Source: Diospyros lotus
Lineage: Eukaryota > Streptophyta > Magnoliopsida > Ericales > Ebenaceae
Direction: 5' to 3'
Assembly: GCF_014633365.1 (NCBI RefSeq)
Contig: NC_068338.1
Span: 9,992,616-10,056,615, forward strand
DNA: 64,000 bases
Every line of letters begins with the position of its first letter. Position 1 is the first letter of the stretch. Below, piece by piece: positions 31,974 through 43,700 of the stretch. Both the position numbers and the translations under genes were made by a program. The notes beneath the pieces are model-generated. The model worked only from the letters and a program-made list of their open reading frames with translations. It did no database searches and was not told where the DNA came from.

Positions 31974-32446
31974 TTCTAGTCTAGATAGATGGTCTGCTAC
32001 TAGATTTTTAGCTCATTTCTTGTCTTTTATTTCTAAATCAAATTCCTGCAACAAAAGAATCCAACGAATGAGTCTCGATTTTGCTTATTTTTTTGCAAGA
32101 AGATATTTAACAGCTTAATGGTCTGTATATACTATTGGTTTTGACCCAATAAGATATGATCAAAATTTATCAAAGGCAAAAACAATAGCTAAAAGTTCTT
32201 TTTCTGTGGTAGCATAATTTAGCTGTGCATCATTTAATGTGTGACTGGCAGAATAAATAACGTGCATCTTTTTATCTTTTCGTTATCCCAACACTGCTCC
32301 TACTGCATAGTCACTTGAATCACACATCAGTTCGAAAGAAAGACTCTAATCAGGGGAAGTTATAATGGGAACTGAATTTGGCGCCTTCTTCAACCTATCA
32401 AAAGCACATAAGCATTCATCAGTAAATTTAAAAGGTGTATCCTTCA
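31974..32446 (-). pseudogene. Athila-like RNase H
   Basis: Minus-strand fragments of DRLKKAPNSVPI, SFELMCDSSDYAVGAVLG, SASHTLNDAQLNYATTEKEL and IVYTDH-stop-AVKYLL follow RT, then NLVADHLSRLE. They are interrupted by at least four stops. The frame differs from that of the preceding RT. Confidence 0.82.
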
Positions 32447-33240
32447 TTAATAAATTACAAAGAGGCTTAGTGATTTTAGAAAAGTCTTTAATGAATCTTC
32501 TATAGAGGTAGGTGGAGGTAATTTCTCAATGATCTCAATTTTTTCTCTATCTACTTCAATTCCTCTTGTTGAAATTTTATGTCCCAACACAATTCCTTCT
32601 TGTACCATGAAATGGCATTTTTCCCAATTTAGCACCAAATTAGTTTCTTCACATCTCTGCAAAACTGAGGAAAGATTATCCAAACAATTATCAAAAGAAG
32701 AGCCAAACACAAAGAAATCATCCATGAAGACTTCTATAAATTTTTCCACCATATCAGAAAAAATAGCCATCATGCACCATTGGAAGGTTGCAGGTGCATT
32801 ACATAATCCAAATGGCATTCTTCGATAAGCAAAGGTTCCGTATGGATATGTAAATGTGGTTTTCTCTTGATCTTTGGGTGCAATAGGAATTTGATTGTAT
32901 CCTGAGTATCCATCCAAAAAATAATAATAAGCATTACCTGCAAGTCTCTCAAGCATTTGGTTAATAAATGGTAGAGGAAAATGATCTTTACAAGTGGCAG
33001 TATTTAATTTGCGATAATCAATACACATACGCCAACCTGTTACTGTTTGTGTAGGAATGAGTTCATTTTTGTCATTAGTTATTACTTTCATTCCTCCTTT
33101 CTTGGGTACAACTTACACAGGACTTACTCAATTGCTATCAGATATGGGATAAATGATACCACCATCAAGCAATTTTAAAATTTCATCCCTTACTGCTTCT
33201 TTCATGTTTGGATTCAAACGGCATTGGTGCTCAATAGTGG
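32447..33240 (-). pseudogene. Athila-like reverse transcriptase
   Basis: The open part 32447-33091 reads GWRMCIDYRKLNTATCKDHF, YPYGTFAYRRMPFGLCNAPA, FIEVFMDDFFVFGSSFDNC and LVLNWEKCHFMVQEGIVLGH, all standard Athila RT landmarks with FMDD as the catalytic box. Upstream sequence to 33240 (VVSFIPYLIAIE-like) is broken by stops. It is shifted in frame relative to the protease part. Confidence 0.9.
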
Positions 33241-33258
33241 GTTTATGATTTTCGTCCA

Positions 33259-34696
33259 TTAAAATTTATGCATACATAAAGAAGGACTAATTCCTTTGAT
33301 ATCAGCAATAGACCATCCTAAAGATGTAACGTGCCTTCTTAAAATATGCAACAATTTTCCTTCCTCTTCATTATTCAATGATGTAGAAATAATTACAGGA
33401 AGTGTGGAGGATTCCCCAAAAAATGCGTACCTTAAGTGTGATGGTAATTGCTTAAGATCAAGCTTTGGGGGTTGCTCGATGGGTGGAACTGATGGGGTTG
33501 ATCCTTTTCCAAGCTCTTCAAAAATGGTTCTTCTTGATGAACATGATTGGATGACTCTTGTAGATGACTCTGGTGGATCCAATTATAACAATGTTGCTGA
33601 TGGTGAATCCAAAAATTGCGCATCTTTTCTTAAAGGATCTTTAGGATTTTTATAAATTTCAGCAACACATTCATCAATAATATCAACCTTAAAGCATACA
33701 TCATTTTCTAAAGGATATTTAGAACTTTGAAAAACATTAAAAATTACCTTATCTTTCCCAACTCTCAAAGTTAGTTTACCTTGTTGCACATCAATCAATG
33801 CTCTTCCAGTACCAAGGAAAGGACAGCCAAGAATGAGAGGTACCTCTCTATCTTCCTCCATATCAAGCACAATAAAATCTACTAGAAAGATGAAATTTTC
33901 CACTTTGACAAGAACATCTTCAATGACTCCTAGTGGATATTTCACAGATCTATCTATCAATTATAAAGAAACAATTGTAGGCTTCACTTCACCTAAGCCC
34001 AATTTTCTGAAAACAAAGAAAGGCATTAAGTTAATACTTGCACCAAGATCATATAGAGCTTTATTAAATTTAGAATTCCCAATATTGCAAGGTATAGTAA
34101 GACTCCCTGGATCTTTTAACTTTGGAGGTAATTTGTTTTGAATTATAGCACTACATTCCTCAGTCAACATTATTGTTTCATAGTCATCTAACCTCCTCTT
34201 ATTGGATAGAATTTCTTTCAAAAGCTTGGCATAGCTTGGCATTTGAGCTAATGCTTCTGCAAAAGGAATATTAATGTGAAGCTTTTTAAACACGTCAAGA
34301 AATTTCAATAAATTCTTATCTTCTTTGTCTTGGCGAAGTCTTTGTGGAAAAGGAACTGGAGGAACAAAAGGTTTGACTGGCTCTCGCTTGTATTCCTCTT
34401 GTTTCTTTTCTTCTTCATTGTGTGATTTTTCTTAAGGTAGAGGTGCTGTCTTGGTTGAATTTTGTTCCATGCCTTTTTGTTGTTGCCCCTCTAGTTGTTT
34501 ACCACTTCTAAGAGTGATGGCTTTCACATGTTCTTTAGGATTTGTTTCAGTGCTGCTTGGTAGTGCACCTTGAGACCTTGTTGCCAATGTGTTAGCCAAT
34601 TGCCCCATATGTACTTCCAAATTCCTTATGGCAGCTTGTTGATTTTGGAAGTTTGTTTTTGTCTCTGTTATGAACTCCATTGTGGCCTTAGTGAGT
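33259..34696 (-). pseudogene. Athila-like gag end and protease
   Basis: Four ORFs (34432-34680, 33961-34308, 33583-33960, 33259-33582) are all in one frame separated by single stops. They include LEVHMGQLANTLATR and KAITLRSGKQLEG (gag end), KEILSNKRRLDDYETIMLTE, and the protease active site ALYDLGASINLMPFFVFRKL (D-L-G-A, typical of this lineage) with VPLILGCPFLGTGRALIDV as the flap side. The part 33583-33259 leads toward RT. Confidence 0.88.
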
Positions 34697-35462
34697 GTTA
34701 GTGTAACGACCCATTAGAGGGCCCAGTATTTATTCAGGAATTATTTAAATAATTATTGAAGCATTGATTAAGAGATTTTGCCAATTAATTATTTAATGTG
34801 GCAATTTAGAGATTTTGAAGGAAAAGAATAGCATTTATCTCTTTTAATGTTGGAGTTAAAGGAATTTACCAATGTGGCAAACTAGTGATTTTTAATTGAG
34901 ATAATAGTATTTAAATAGCATTTAAATGGCATTTATTTTGTGGATTAAATGCAAGGGCATGAAGGTAATTTTGGAGTTTTATTATTATTTGAGAGTTTTA
35001 ATAATAATATTTGTATGATTATTAATTAAGTGGGACTATGTATTTAAAGAAGAATGAGAATCCATGTATGAGATGGAATTGGATTGAGAGTCTCCTAGTC
35101 CCAATAGGAGAAGGTTTTGAGAGTCTCCAAGTTTAATTGGGAGAGGGATTCCAAGTTATAAAAGGAAAGAGATCTAGGACTTTATGTCTATATATAGAGC
35201 CCATTAGCTTAGCTTTTCTTCACCCCATGTGAAGAACCAAGAGGCCAAGAGATAGCAGAGGCTTGCTAGAGTCTTCAGGATCGCTCCAGGGTTCGATCAG
35301 AGAGTTCTATCAGGCAAGTATTCTTCCTGTAATCCCTTCCATTACAAGTTTATATCAGTTTTTCAGATTATTCCAGTTCTTCATTGAGTTCTTAGGTTTT
35401 ATATCAGTAAGTAGAGACGTATATATATATATATATATATGCGTATAACAGTGAAGTTATGA

Positions 35463-35845
35463 GCAAGTTTCATTAATCCTTATCCATTTTGGATTGCAAG
35501 TTCCAGTAATCCTAATCCATTTTGGATTGCAAGTTCTATTAATCCTCATCCATTTTGGATTGCAAGTTCCAGTAATCCTTATCCATTTTGGATTGCAAGT
35601 TCCAATAATCCTTATCCATTTTGGATTGCAAGTTCTATAAATCCTTATCCTTTTTGGATTGCAAGTTCTATTAATCCTCATCCATTTTGGATTGCAAGTT
35701 CCGGTAATCCTTATCCATTTTGGATTGCAAGTTCTATTAATCCTCATCCATTTTGGATTGCAAGTTCCAGTAATCCTTATCCATTTTGGATTGCAAGTTC
35801 TATTAATCCTTATCCATTTTGGATTGCAAGTTCTATTACTCTAAG
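35463..35845 (+). repeat. 33-bp tandem repeat, 11 units, in LTR-B
   Basis: The unit contains CCATTTTGGATTGCAAGTTC and an AATCCT(T/C)ATC spacer. Units alternate in the spacer (often agtaatccttatcc / attaatcctcatcc), suggesting 66-bp dimers. The period is 11 codons, so both strands are open as an 11-residue peptide repeat; this is not a gene. The LTR-B at 62379 has about three degenerate units and that at 6960 none. Confidence 0.92.
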
Positions 35846-35849
35846 TTCT

Positions 35850-36215
35850 AATATCCGGATACCTTGTATCGTATCCGGATGTATCTAAAGTTCTTCAAGT
35901 ATGATATCCGAATGGTTTGTTTATACATCCGAAAAGGTCAAGATAATATCCAGATGTCTCGCCTGATATCCGGATGCCTCCCTCAAAAGTTGAATTTTTC
36001 ATTCGAATAGTCCCCAGTTATATCTGAATGCATCAGTGAGATATCCGGAGGACCAAAATCATATCCGGATGTCCTAGTTCATATCCGAATACTTCCCAGC
36101 ATATCTGAATAGCTTCTTCTTTGAATGTCAGTGTATCCGGATGAGCCTTCTTCATATCTGGATGTCTTTCTTCTTATCCTGATATCCTTTCTGATATCCG
36201 GATGACTTTTCCAGA
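35850..36215. repeat. ATCCGGAT palindrome array in LTR-B
   Basis: Seven exact TCCGGA cores (contexts ATATCCGGATG, GTATCCGGATG) with several one-base variants (TATCCGAATG, TATCTGAATA, ATTCGAATA). Position and spacing match the TTCGAA-based array of the LTR-B at 7925-8445. Confidence 0.88.
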
Positions 36216-37228
36216 AATCTAATTTAGCTTTCAGTGAGTCCTAATTCAAGTTTAATTCAATCAATGTATTCAATACCTTCCAACATTGAATTCATAAGCC
36301 AGAACATGACAAGTTAATCATACCCATACCATAAATCATAATTCATAGAATCTTTGTATTCCAATATATAGATGAAGATCATATCATGTTCAATATTATT
36401 TTATTTTGACATGATCAGCATTATTTTGTGAGATTATGTGCATACATTTTGGTATGAGCATTGAGCATGACTTTATATGGAGCACTACATATCGTGTGCC
36501 AGCATTTATGTGATCATTGCATTGCATTATGCGCGCTAGGCGGCTTGTCCGCGGGGATCCCATCAGTTTCAGTTTCAGCTCAGTTTATGAGTTGCTTGCC
36601 TGGTGGCAACCAGGGGGCTAGGGGCTTTGCCCACAGTATGTGCTTACAGTTTTTATGTATGCAGGTTTCAGATCAGACAGGTATGTATTATCAGATTATG
36701 TGGGCCTATGAGACAAAGTTGCACACCTGCATTTAATTTACAATTTATGTGCATTACATTTTTATTAATGCAAACAGACAGTGATTTTACAGTACAAGTT
36801 CAGTCAGTTATTTACCAGTATCGATATTCTTCGATTCAGCTTCAGTATTCTTTCCAGCTTATTACTTGCTGAGTAGCTCATCTTGTACTCTTCACCCCTC
36901 CAGGTTCTAGCAGGGGAGTATCAGATGTGGGGCCTAGCAGCAGTGTTCAGTAGTGTGTGTACATGGAGCCGCTCAAGATAAAAGATGTCTGGGAGTCTGT
37001 TGAGTTCTATAGAGTTTTCTTAGATTAGATCTTATTTTATATTTCAGTTGAGGGATTGTCCCTCAGTAAGAGTTTATGCATTTCAGTTTGTATTGACTAA
37101 GAGTTTTTATTCCAATTGATTGAGATGTTCAGTCATGGTATCAGATTTCAGATTATCAGTTAGTTTATTTTATTTTCCCCGTAGCACCTCTTCTCAGGCA
37201 GTTCTAGGAGAGGGGGTGTTACAGTTAG

Positions 37229-38374
37229 CACCAAATCTTCTAAGGATGTCTTCTTTTCTTGAGGTTGAAATCCAGGTGGAGGTACCCTTACATTATTTTG
37301 ATTATTACTCCATGAGAAATTTGGGTGATTTCTCCACCTTGGATTGTAATTGTTGGAGTACGGATTGTTTTGTTATCGATTGGAATTTGAAATATAGTGA
37401 GCTTGCTCCACACTTGATGTTGCAAAAGGATTGTCAGCTTGACATTCGCTTGTAACATGTTGCCTAGCACACAATTCACAAATCTGCTTAACAGAATGAA
37501 CAACATTAATACTCAACTGATCTAGTCTTTTATAAATAGAGTCTACCTTAGCATTTAAAGCAGTAAATGCTTCAATTTCATGTATCCCAACTGATCTCTT
37601 TGGCATAGTTCTTTCTGAAGGCCATTAATAATTATTTGCAGCCATTTCTTCTATCAAATCATAAGCCTCATCAGTGGATTTGCTCATCAAAGCTCCTCTA
37701 GTTGCTGCATCAATGGTGATCCTTGTCGAATGGCTTAATCCGCTGTAAAATGTTTGGACTAACAACCATTTAGGAAGCCCATGATGTGGACACCTTCTCA
37801 ACAAGTCTTTAAATCTCTCCTAAACTTCATACAAAGTTTCCATATCGGCTTGGCTGAAGGTTGTGATGTCATTCCTCATCTTTGCAATTTTTTCCAGTGG
37901 GAAAAATTTAGCTAGGAATTTGCTAGCTAATTCATCCCAAGTAGTGATGGTACCTGCAGGGAGTGATGTTAGCCAATTCTTTGCTTTATCTCTTAAAGAA
38001 AAAGGAAATAACCTTAATCTAATGAAGTCATCAGATATGCCATTGTGTTTGAATGTGTCACATATTTCCAAGAAATTTGCAATGTGAACATTTGGATCAT
38101 CACTTGGTAATCCACAAAATTGGACAAAAGTTTGAATCAGTTGAATTATTATTGGCTTGATTTCAAAGTTGTTAGCTTGAACAGTCGGTCTTGTAATGCT
38201 TGAATTTGTGCCATTTATTGATGGAACACCATATTCCCTTAATGTTCTATCCGCTGCTTCGTTGTTCATGGTTGCTTGTTGTTCTACTACTCTTCTTTCT
38301 CTCCTTAACCCACAAATAGTGTGTTCAATTTTAGGGTTAAATGGAACAAGCTCAAAACTTCTAACACGTCGCAT
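37229..38374 (-). pseudogene. Athila-like gag, N-terminal and capsid part
   Basis: The ATG at 38374 opens MRRVRSFELVPFNPKIEHTI, typical for this lineage. Then come NNFEIKPIIIQLIQTFVQFC, FCGLPSDDPNVHIANFLEIC, FPFSLRDKAKNWLTSLPAG and WDELASKFLAKFFP, the capsid landmarks. A stop follows YEV, then the frame continues (ERFKDLLRRCPHHGLP), another stop, and a cysteine-rich CELCARQHVTSECQ piece. It is cut by solo LTR-B at 37223 and resumes in frame at 34696. Confidence 0.88.
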
Positions 38375-38639
38375 ACACAATTAAAGCACAACGCCTAGTT
38401 CAACAAAAATATAGATGTTGTTGCCAAAATACAACAATCTATTTTTAATTGCGGATAGATGCAAGAGTCTTGGGAGTCGTGTCTTTGCTGATGAGAATCT
38501 TGATAAGCAATTAGATCTGGTAAAGGTCCAGATCTAATAATCTGATAGAGTTGATGATCTGGTGGGTTGATGATCCGGTGGCCCAAAATGATCTGGTGGG
38601 CTGATGGTCTGGTGGCCCAAAATGATCTGGTGGCCTAAA

Positions 38640-39094
38640 ATGACCGAGTGGCCTTGGTGACGAGTGGCCTTGGTAACGAGTGACCGTGGTGACGCGTGGC
38701 GTTGATGACGAGTGGCCTTGATGACGAGTGACCTTGGTGACCGAGTGGCCTTGATGACTAGTGGCCTTGGTGACCGAGTGGCCTTGATGACTAGTGGCTT
38801 TGGTGACGAGTGGCCTTGGTGACCGAGTGGCCTTGGTGACCGAGTGGCCTTGATGACGAGCGGCCTTGATGACGAGCGGCCTTGATGACGAGTGGCCTTG
38901 CTGACGAGTGGCCTTGATGACGAGTGACCTTGGTGAACGAGTGGCCTTGATGACGAGTGGCCTTGGTGACCGAGTGGCCTTGATGACGAGTGGCCTTGGT
39001 GACGAGTGGCCTTGGTGACCGAGTGGCCTTGATGACGAGTGGCCTTGGTGACGAGTGGCCTTGGTGACCGAGTGGCCTTAATGATGAGTGGCCT
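38640..39094 (-). repeat. 16/17-bp tandem array, ~28 units, Athila leader
   Basis: The unit is GTGACCGAGTGGCCTTG, with the second C present or absent, giving 17- and 16-bp forms in mixed order. Preceding 38560-38640 holds a looser repeat (ggtggcccaaaatgatct). The CGAGTGG core is also the arm of the hairpins at 39364-39575. The long minus-strand frame through it (191 codons) comes from the repeat. Confidence 0.92.
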
Positions 39095-39363
39095 ACAAAA
39101 CGAGAGCACCGTTAGGACGCAGGTGGGGGTCCCCGCGCAAACCCTTCGATGCTTAAGTCAGATCTCGAGAGAAAATGAGGAAATAGTACTTCAATAACTC
39201 AAAATTGTGTACCTTGAAATGAAGGTGGGGTCTCATATTTATAGTGGAGGAGAGAGAGAGGCCTCGCGGTATTTTCGGCGAGATTTTTGTGGCCCATTCC
39301 GGGAATTTCGGGGCCCATTTGGCTGGCGAGACGGGGGCATTCGGCTGGATCGTCAATCCCAAA

Positions 39364-39575
39364 GGGTCACTCGGCATGGCCGAGTGACCCCTACTCGGTT
39401 GGGGCGATTTGGGGGAGGGGTCACTCGGTCATGCCGAGTGACCCCCCACTCGATCCTGCCGAGTGGACCCCCACTCGGTTATGCCGAGTGGGGGGGCTTA
39501 GCCACTCGGCTATGCCGAGTGGTGTTGCCCACTTGGCCCAACCGAGTGGGCTCCCACCCGGCCCGGCCGGGTGGG
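39364..39575. repeat. seven consecutive hairpins (CACTCGG/CCGAGTG)
   Basis: Inverted repeats: 39364-39390 (12-bp arms, 3-nt loop), 39417-39445 (12, 5), 39446-39466 (7, 7), 39468-39494 (11, 5), 39502-39522 (9, 3), 39527-39551 (10 with one G-U, 5), 39553-39575 (11, 1). All arms share a CACTCGG-like core but differ outside it, and the last is CCCACCCGGCC/GGCCGGGTGGG. They lie in the leader between primer site and gag, at far higher GC than the surroundings. Confidence 0.93.
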
Positions 39576-39899
39576 TCTTCCTTGGCTCCCTGACCTTGCT
39601 TTATCTCCTTGATATTGGGGCCCACACTTGATCATATATCCATTTCGCCTTCCCGGGTACATCAATAGAAAATAATCACATGTAAGCAATAAGAAGAAAA
39701 AAAATTAAATTGAAATCAAATAAAATGGAAGGCAAGAAAAGATGGTCTGCTAAAAAAAAACAAAATTAAATACCAAAGTATAAATTAAAAATTTTATACG
39801 TAATATAAGAAATAAAATAAATTAAAATACAACTAGAATATTTAATTTTAGTAAATAGTGTAGCCAAATTTAAATAATAGTTTTGGATCTAAATGTAAT

Positions 39900-39932
<33 letters not shown>

Positions 39933-40697
39933 TTGCGCACAACATAATAACCAAATAATAATAATAATAATGATAATAAAAATAATTAAAATAGAATTAT
40001 ATGCAAGCTATGCAACGTCACAAGGATATAAAACAAATATAGAAACTAATAAACAACCGACTAGAGTAGCTTAGATGGCTAGAATGTGTAGTTGTTAACT
40101 GAGAGGTCTTAGGTTCAAATCTTTAAATTGTTTTTTTTTTTTCACACTTTGTTTTAATAAGAAAACAAAGTATAAACTAGAATTAAATATTATAATGACA
40201 AAAGAAAAAAAATTGCAACTAATAGTAAATCAAACAACTTAACAAGATAATAAAAAAAAATAGATATAATTTTTTTTTTACAATTTTTTTTTTTTTTAGT
40301 TTACTATTATGGATTATGGTGAGAAAAAGTTAGTGTGCCAATTTCACTGAGCATACTTGATGGTGACTAAAATGATAGAGTGGGTTGCTAAGGTTTTACT
40401 TCATAGATATATATATAATTTTTTTTATTTTGTTTTTTTAAATCAAATATATAATAATAAAAATGGAAGATGAGACACACAAAAAAAAAATTATAATAAT
40501 AAATTAACTAGAATGAGAATTGAAAAATGGAATCTAAATAGTAACTAATGAAACAAGAAATACTAAAAATAAAATATGTAAAATCAAGAAATACACAAAA
40601 GATAAAATATGCAAAATCAAAAGAAAAATTAATACAGAATAAAATAGGTTTAAATTAACAAATGAGTTATTTGATAGTGATATTATCAACTACTGAT
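39576..40697 (-). other. Athila-like leader, AT-rich, no gene
   Basis: About 1.1 kb between primer site and the hairpin cluster. It holds ATAATAAT runs (39902-39921, 39957-39973) and several A or T homopolymers. A tRNA-like look near 40060-40130 (ggttcaaatctttaa) is noted but no folding tRNA is seen. No open frame of note. Confidence 0.7.
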
Positions 40698-40714
40698 CCA
40701 CAGCAATGGTGCCA
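40698..40714 (-). other. primer binding site of the Athila-like element
   Basis: On the minus strand, 6 bp after the LTR, the sequence reads TGGCACCATTGCTGTGG. It corresponds to the TGGCGCCGTTGCCGGGG stretch that stands here in Athila/Tat elements, with C-to-T and G-to-A type changes. I do not assign the tRNA. Confidence 0.7.
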
Positions 40715-40720
40715 AAAATT

Positions 40721-42163
40721 TGGTGGCGATTTTTTGTAAGTGTACGGATCGCACAAGTAATAGAGTAGTAAGTAGAATATCGTTCTCACGAGGATTGTGT
40801 GATAATTACCAAAATTATATTAACCCAAATGTTATTTAAACAATTCATTAAGGGGAATTAATTTAAGGAAAGAAAATAATAACACATAAGTAAATATGGA
40901 GAGTTTCAAGATTTGGAGAGTACTAGGGTATTTTAATTTCACCTAATTAATTCAATTTAATTTAAATGGTTGATAATCCAAATTTAATTATTCATGCAAT
41001 GATAATTAACCACACAAATCAAATTTTTACTTCCATTCCAATTATATTCTTGGTGTTTATTATCTAGATCAAGTTATAGATTTTTTTCGGTCTAAATCTA
41101 TATCAATATATCAATCAAATATTGGCAAAGTATTTGATAGCATTAAGCATAATAATAAACACTTGCATGAATAAAGAAAATCAATCCATAAAAATCAAAT
41201 TATAATAATTAGACTACATCACAACACCCTAGTTATAGAGTTTAGTTCATATTACAAATGATGTAATCCATAACAAAACAAATGAACATAAATATAGAAT
41301 TTAAAAGAAATGGAAGAAGAGAATAAAACTCTTTTGATGTGTAGGATTTTCTTCTTAAAAAATGTTGTCACCAATTCTTCAAGAAATATTCCACCAAGAG
41401 TGCTCCAATTCTCCAATCCTTTAAGCTCTCTCACCTCCAAGTCCTCCAATTTTTCAGCCTTTCTACTCTATTTATACTCATTAAATTCTTCTTTTCCTTA
41501 ATTTTCTTCTTAAAACATAGGATACCCTACCTCCATGTTTTCCTCTCCATGTTTCATGCCACCCATGTCCACTCAAAAGTTTATGTCCCATAGTCAATAC
41601 AAAAGAATCCCTCAAAATATCAAAGAATTATAATTTAAGGATTTTTGTAAGATATGGGCTTAATTTAATTAAACTTTTGGGCTAGGCTTCTTAGGTCCAA
41701 TTGGGCCTAATTCTTCATGAAATAGGAAGCCCAAATAACCCTTAAAAGGCCTTTTAATTCATCTACAAATCAGCCCAACTTGGAGAAAATGGAATTCAAA
41801 ATTCGTAGGTAATGTTGAATTTTTGACAACTTTAATCTTCTGTCACTCCAACAGCCATAACTTTCTATAGAAAATTCAGATTTACGCACCATTTGAAGCG
41901 TAGAAAAGTAGACATATAGAGCTATCACATATATTATTTTCTAGAATTTTTTGACATTCCAATTGGTACAAATTTTATTTTTAATCGGACCCTTGAGTAG
42001 CGAAAATCCATAACTTTTGCTCTTCTTTCTCACTTTTCCTTCAAATCCTATCAACATGATAAATTACCTAAAATTAATATAGAAAACGTAAACAAGTATA
42101 AGAATTAAGCATAAAATCAAGTAAGAATGGTATAGAAAATATGTAGAAAATATTAACACATCA
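40721..42163 (-). repeat. Athila-like 5' LTR (1443 bp)
   Basis: Begins TGGTGGCGATTTTTTG and ends AACACATCA, uninterrupted, and the reference for the broken 3' LTR. TATAAATA on the minus strand is at 41469-41476. Confidence 0.92.
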
Positions 42164-43573
42164 GCATGCATTGGCATCACATTTTATATTCATGTTCATA
42201 CATATTGTCATTGCACCCTTATTGAGCTTAATAGCTCATGAGGCTTTTACCCTCACATATAGATTGTAAAGGCACGGGAAAAATCAACGCAAAGATGGAA
42301 TGGCAGGTGGAGTCATGGGAATAAAGATCCAAGACCATCATATGGCTTATGTAAGCATATGTTTGTTATTAGTGATTTATATTGTAATAAGCACCATGAG
42401 TGGGTGTAAGGACTATTATCATTATTATATATTTTGTGTAAGCTTTGGTGGGAGAAAGTGGGTATTTGTGATGTATGGATGATGTGTTTAAAATCTAGAA
42501 AATTTGGGCTAAAAAGGCTAAGAAAAATGTTTGAGTCATGTAGGCGAGTCACGGGCGGCAAGTGTGCAGCAGGCAAGGCGCGGGCACACGGGGCCTTGTA
42601 TGAGCCCTGGGCACGCCAGCAAGCACCGTCGACCAATTTTTTTTAAAATTTGGAAAACAAAATGGGGATTTTAGGGCATTTCTTAATTGATTTTGGGCCC
42701 CGGAGGAATTTTCAAAATAAAGGAATTTTTCGGGCATTTTTGGAGATAAATGCCGAATTTTTTAAAAAAGGAAATTATGAGTTTTTCCTCGAATATTGGT
42801 TAAACCATTGGGATGTTTGGAATTTTAAATTATATGAAGCCTGATAGGATTCTTGAAAAGAAGAAGAATTAAAAATGATGATTGGGCAAACTTAATAGAA
42901 ATTAATTAGCCAAGTGTGGTATGGTTAAAGCCCAAATCTGCTAGTTGATCCTAGGGTTGAGGAAAGGAAAGGACAAAGCCTAATTCCCACCTAGGGCGTT
43001 TCGTGTTAAAACATAGTTCGCCTTTCACAAATGGCCGAGCATGTGAGCAGTTCGGATGATTATTCACGAGTGGTACCCGTAAGTGGGAGTAGGCGTCACA
43101 CTTGAACCCTCTACACACACACCAACACACTTCCAAGACAAGGGTAAAACTGGAATCAAACCACTCACTTTAACTTAGAAAAAGGCAATTTTTTCCTTGA
43201 AAAGTTTAACATCTCGAAATTAGGAAGATAAATAACGATTATTAATTTCGGTATTTGAAGATATTTTAGAATATTTGGAGATTTTAGAGAAAAAAAAATA
43301 TTTATTTATGATGCTTTGAAGAAATAGGAAATTAAGTTAATTAATTATTTATTATGGAATATTTAAGGAAATATGGAAGTATTGAAATATATTAAATTGG
43401 GAGATTTTTGAAATTTTCAAGGGTGTAGGTGTAATAAAAGGAAATGAGGTGTGGGGGTGTATGTGTGAATTTCGAAAGACTGGGGGGTGCTGGCGTAAAT
43501 CTGGAAAATGGGCAGAGAGTTATTTTAAATTTAATAAGGGGCGTTTATATGTTGAAGGTGAGGCACAGCCGGG

Positions 43574-43700
43574 TGGTCGAGCGCGAGGAAGGCCGTGGGC
43601 GAGGCGAGGGTTCGAGGCCGCCGGGGAGCATGCGCGTGCGCGGAGGTTTGGCTGAATTGATTCAGCCCTATTGCACCCAAAACGGTGTCATTTTGGATAA
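43574..43700 (+). repeat. tRNA-promoter-like module and hairpin, third copy
   Basis: TGGTCGAGCGCG (43574-43585) resembles an A box and GGTTCGAGGCC (43609-43619) is a good B box. The hairpin GGCTGAAT-TG-ATTCAGCC follows, then CCCAAAACGGTGTCATTTTGG. The order and spacing are as in LTR-D, although much of the rest differs. Confidence 0.45.

Larger units (their letters stand above)
34702..37223 (+). mobile_element. solo LTR-B in Athila gag (2522 bp)
   Basis: TGTAACGACCC ... GGGTGTTACA, duplication GTTAG at 34697-34701 and 37224-37228. Subtracting the insert plus one duplication (2527 bp) restores the common frame of the gag ORFs on each side (861 bp, exactly 287 codons between the two reference ends), which confirms the boundaries. 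It contains an 11-unit 33-bp repeat and an ATCCGGAT palindrome array. Confidence 0.92.
14025..42163 (-). mobile_element. Athila/Tat-like Ty3/gypsy element, complete but dead
   Basis: Two LTRs of ~1445 bp enclose a minus-strand internal region with primer site, leader, gag-pro, RT, RNase H, integrase, the conserved post-pol motif and polypurine tract. The duplication GCATG is at 14020-14024 and 42164-42168. It carries a chromovirus in its 3' LTR (14306-27717) and solo LTR-B in gag (34702-37223). Without them it is about 12.2 kb. No envelope-like ORF is visible between integrase and polypurine tract. Multiple stops, two frameshifts and substituted integrase residues make it non-functional. Confidence 0.9.
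12585..43100 (+). mobile_element. solo LTR-A, ~2.37 kb net, split by the Athila-like element
   Basis: Left part 12585-14024 begins TGTAACACCCAG. Right part 42169-43100 ends AGTAGGCGTCACA. The duplication CTTGA lies at 12580-12584 and 43101-43105, 30.5 kb apart. The central part (around 13830-14010) matches 2650-2860 of solo LTR-A, and the end (42940-43100) matches its 3' end. The left and right parts join through the GCATG duplication of the nested element. Confidence 0.88.

Noticed and set aside
35457..35844. ORFs on both strands with 11-residue repeats
   Set aside because: The 33-bp repeat unit is a multiple of three and has no stop on either strand, so open frames are expected.
35463..35845. 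CRISPR-like direct repeat array
   Set aside because: The repeats are directly abutting with no unique spacers, and the sequence is a plant LTR.
38534..39109. 191-codon repetitive ORF (HQGHSSSRPLV pattern)
   Set aside because: It is a by-product of the 16/17-bp tandem array; length alternation of 16 and 17 would shift frame, and other frames are equally open.
40060..40130. Possible tRNA gene (ggttcaaatc in the T-loop position)
   Set aside because: No acceptor stem or anticodon arm can be paired around it.
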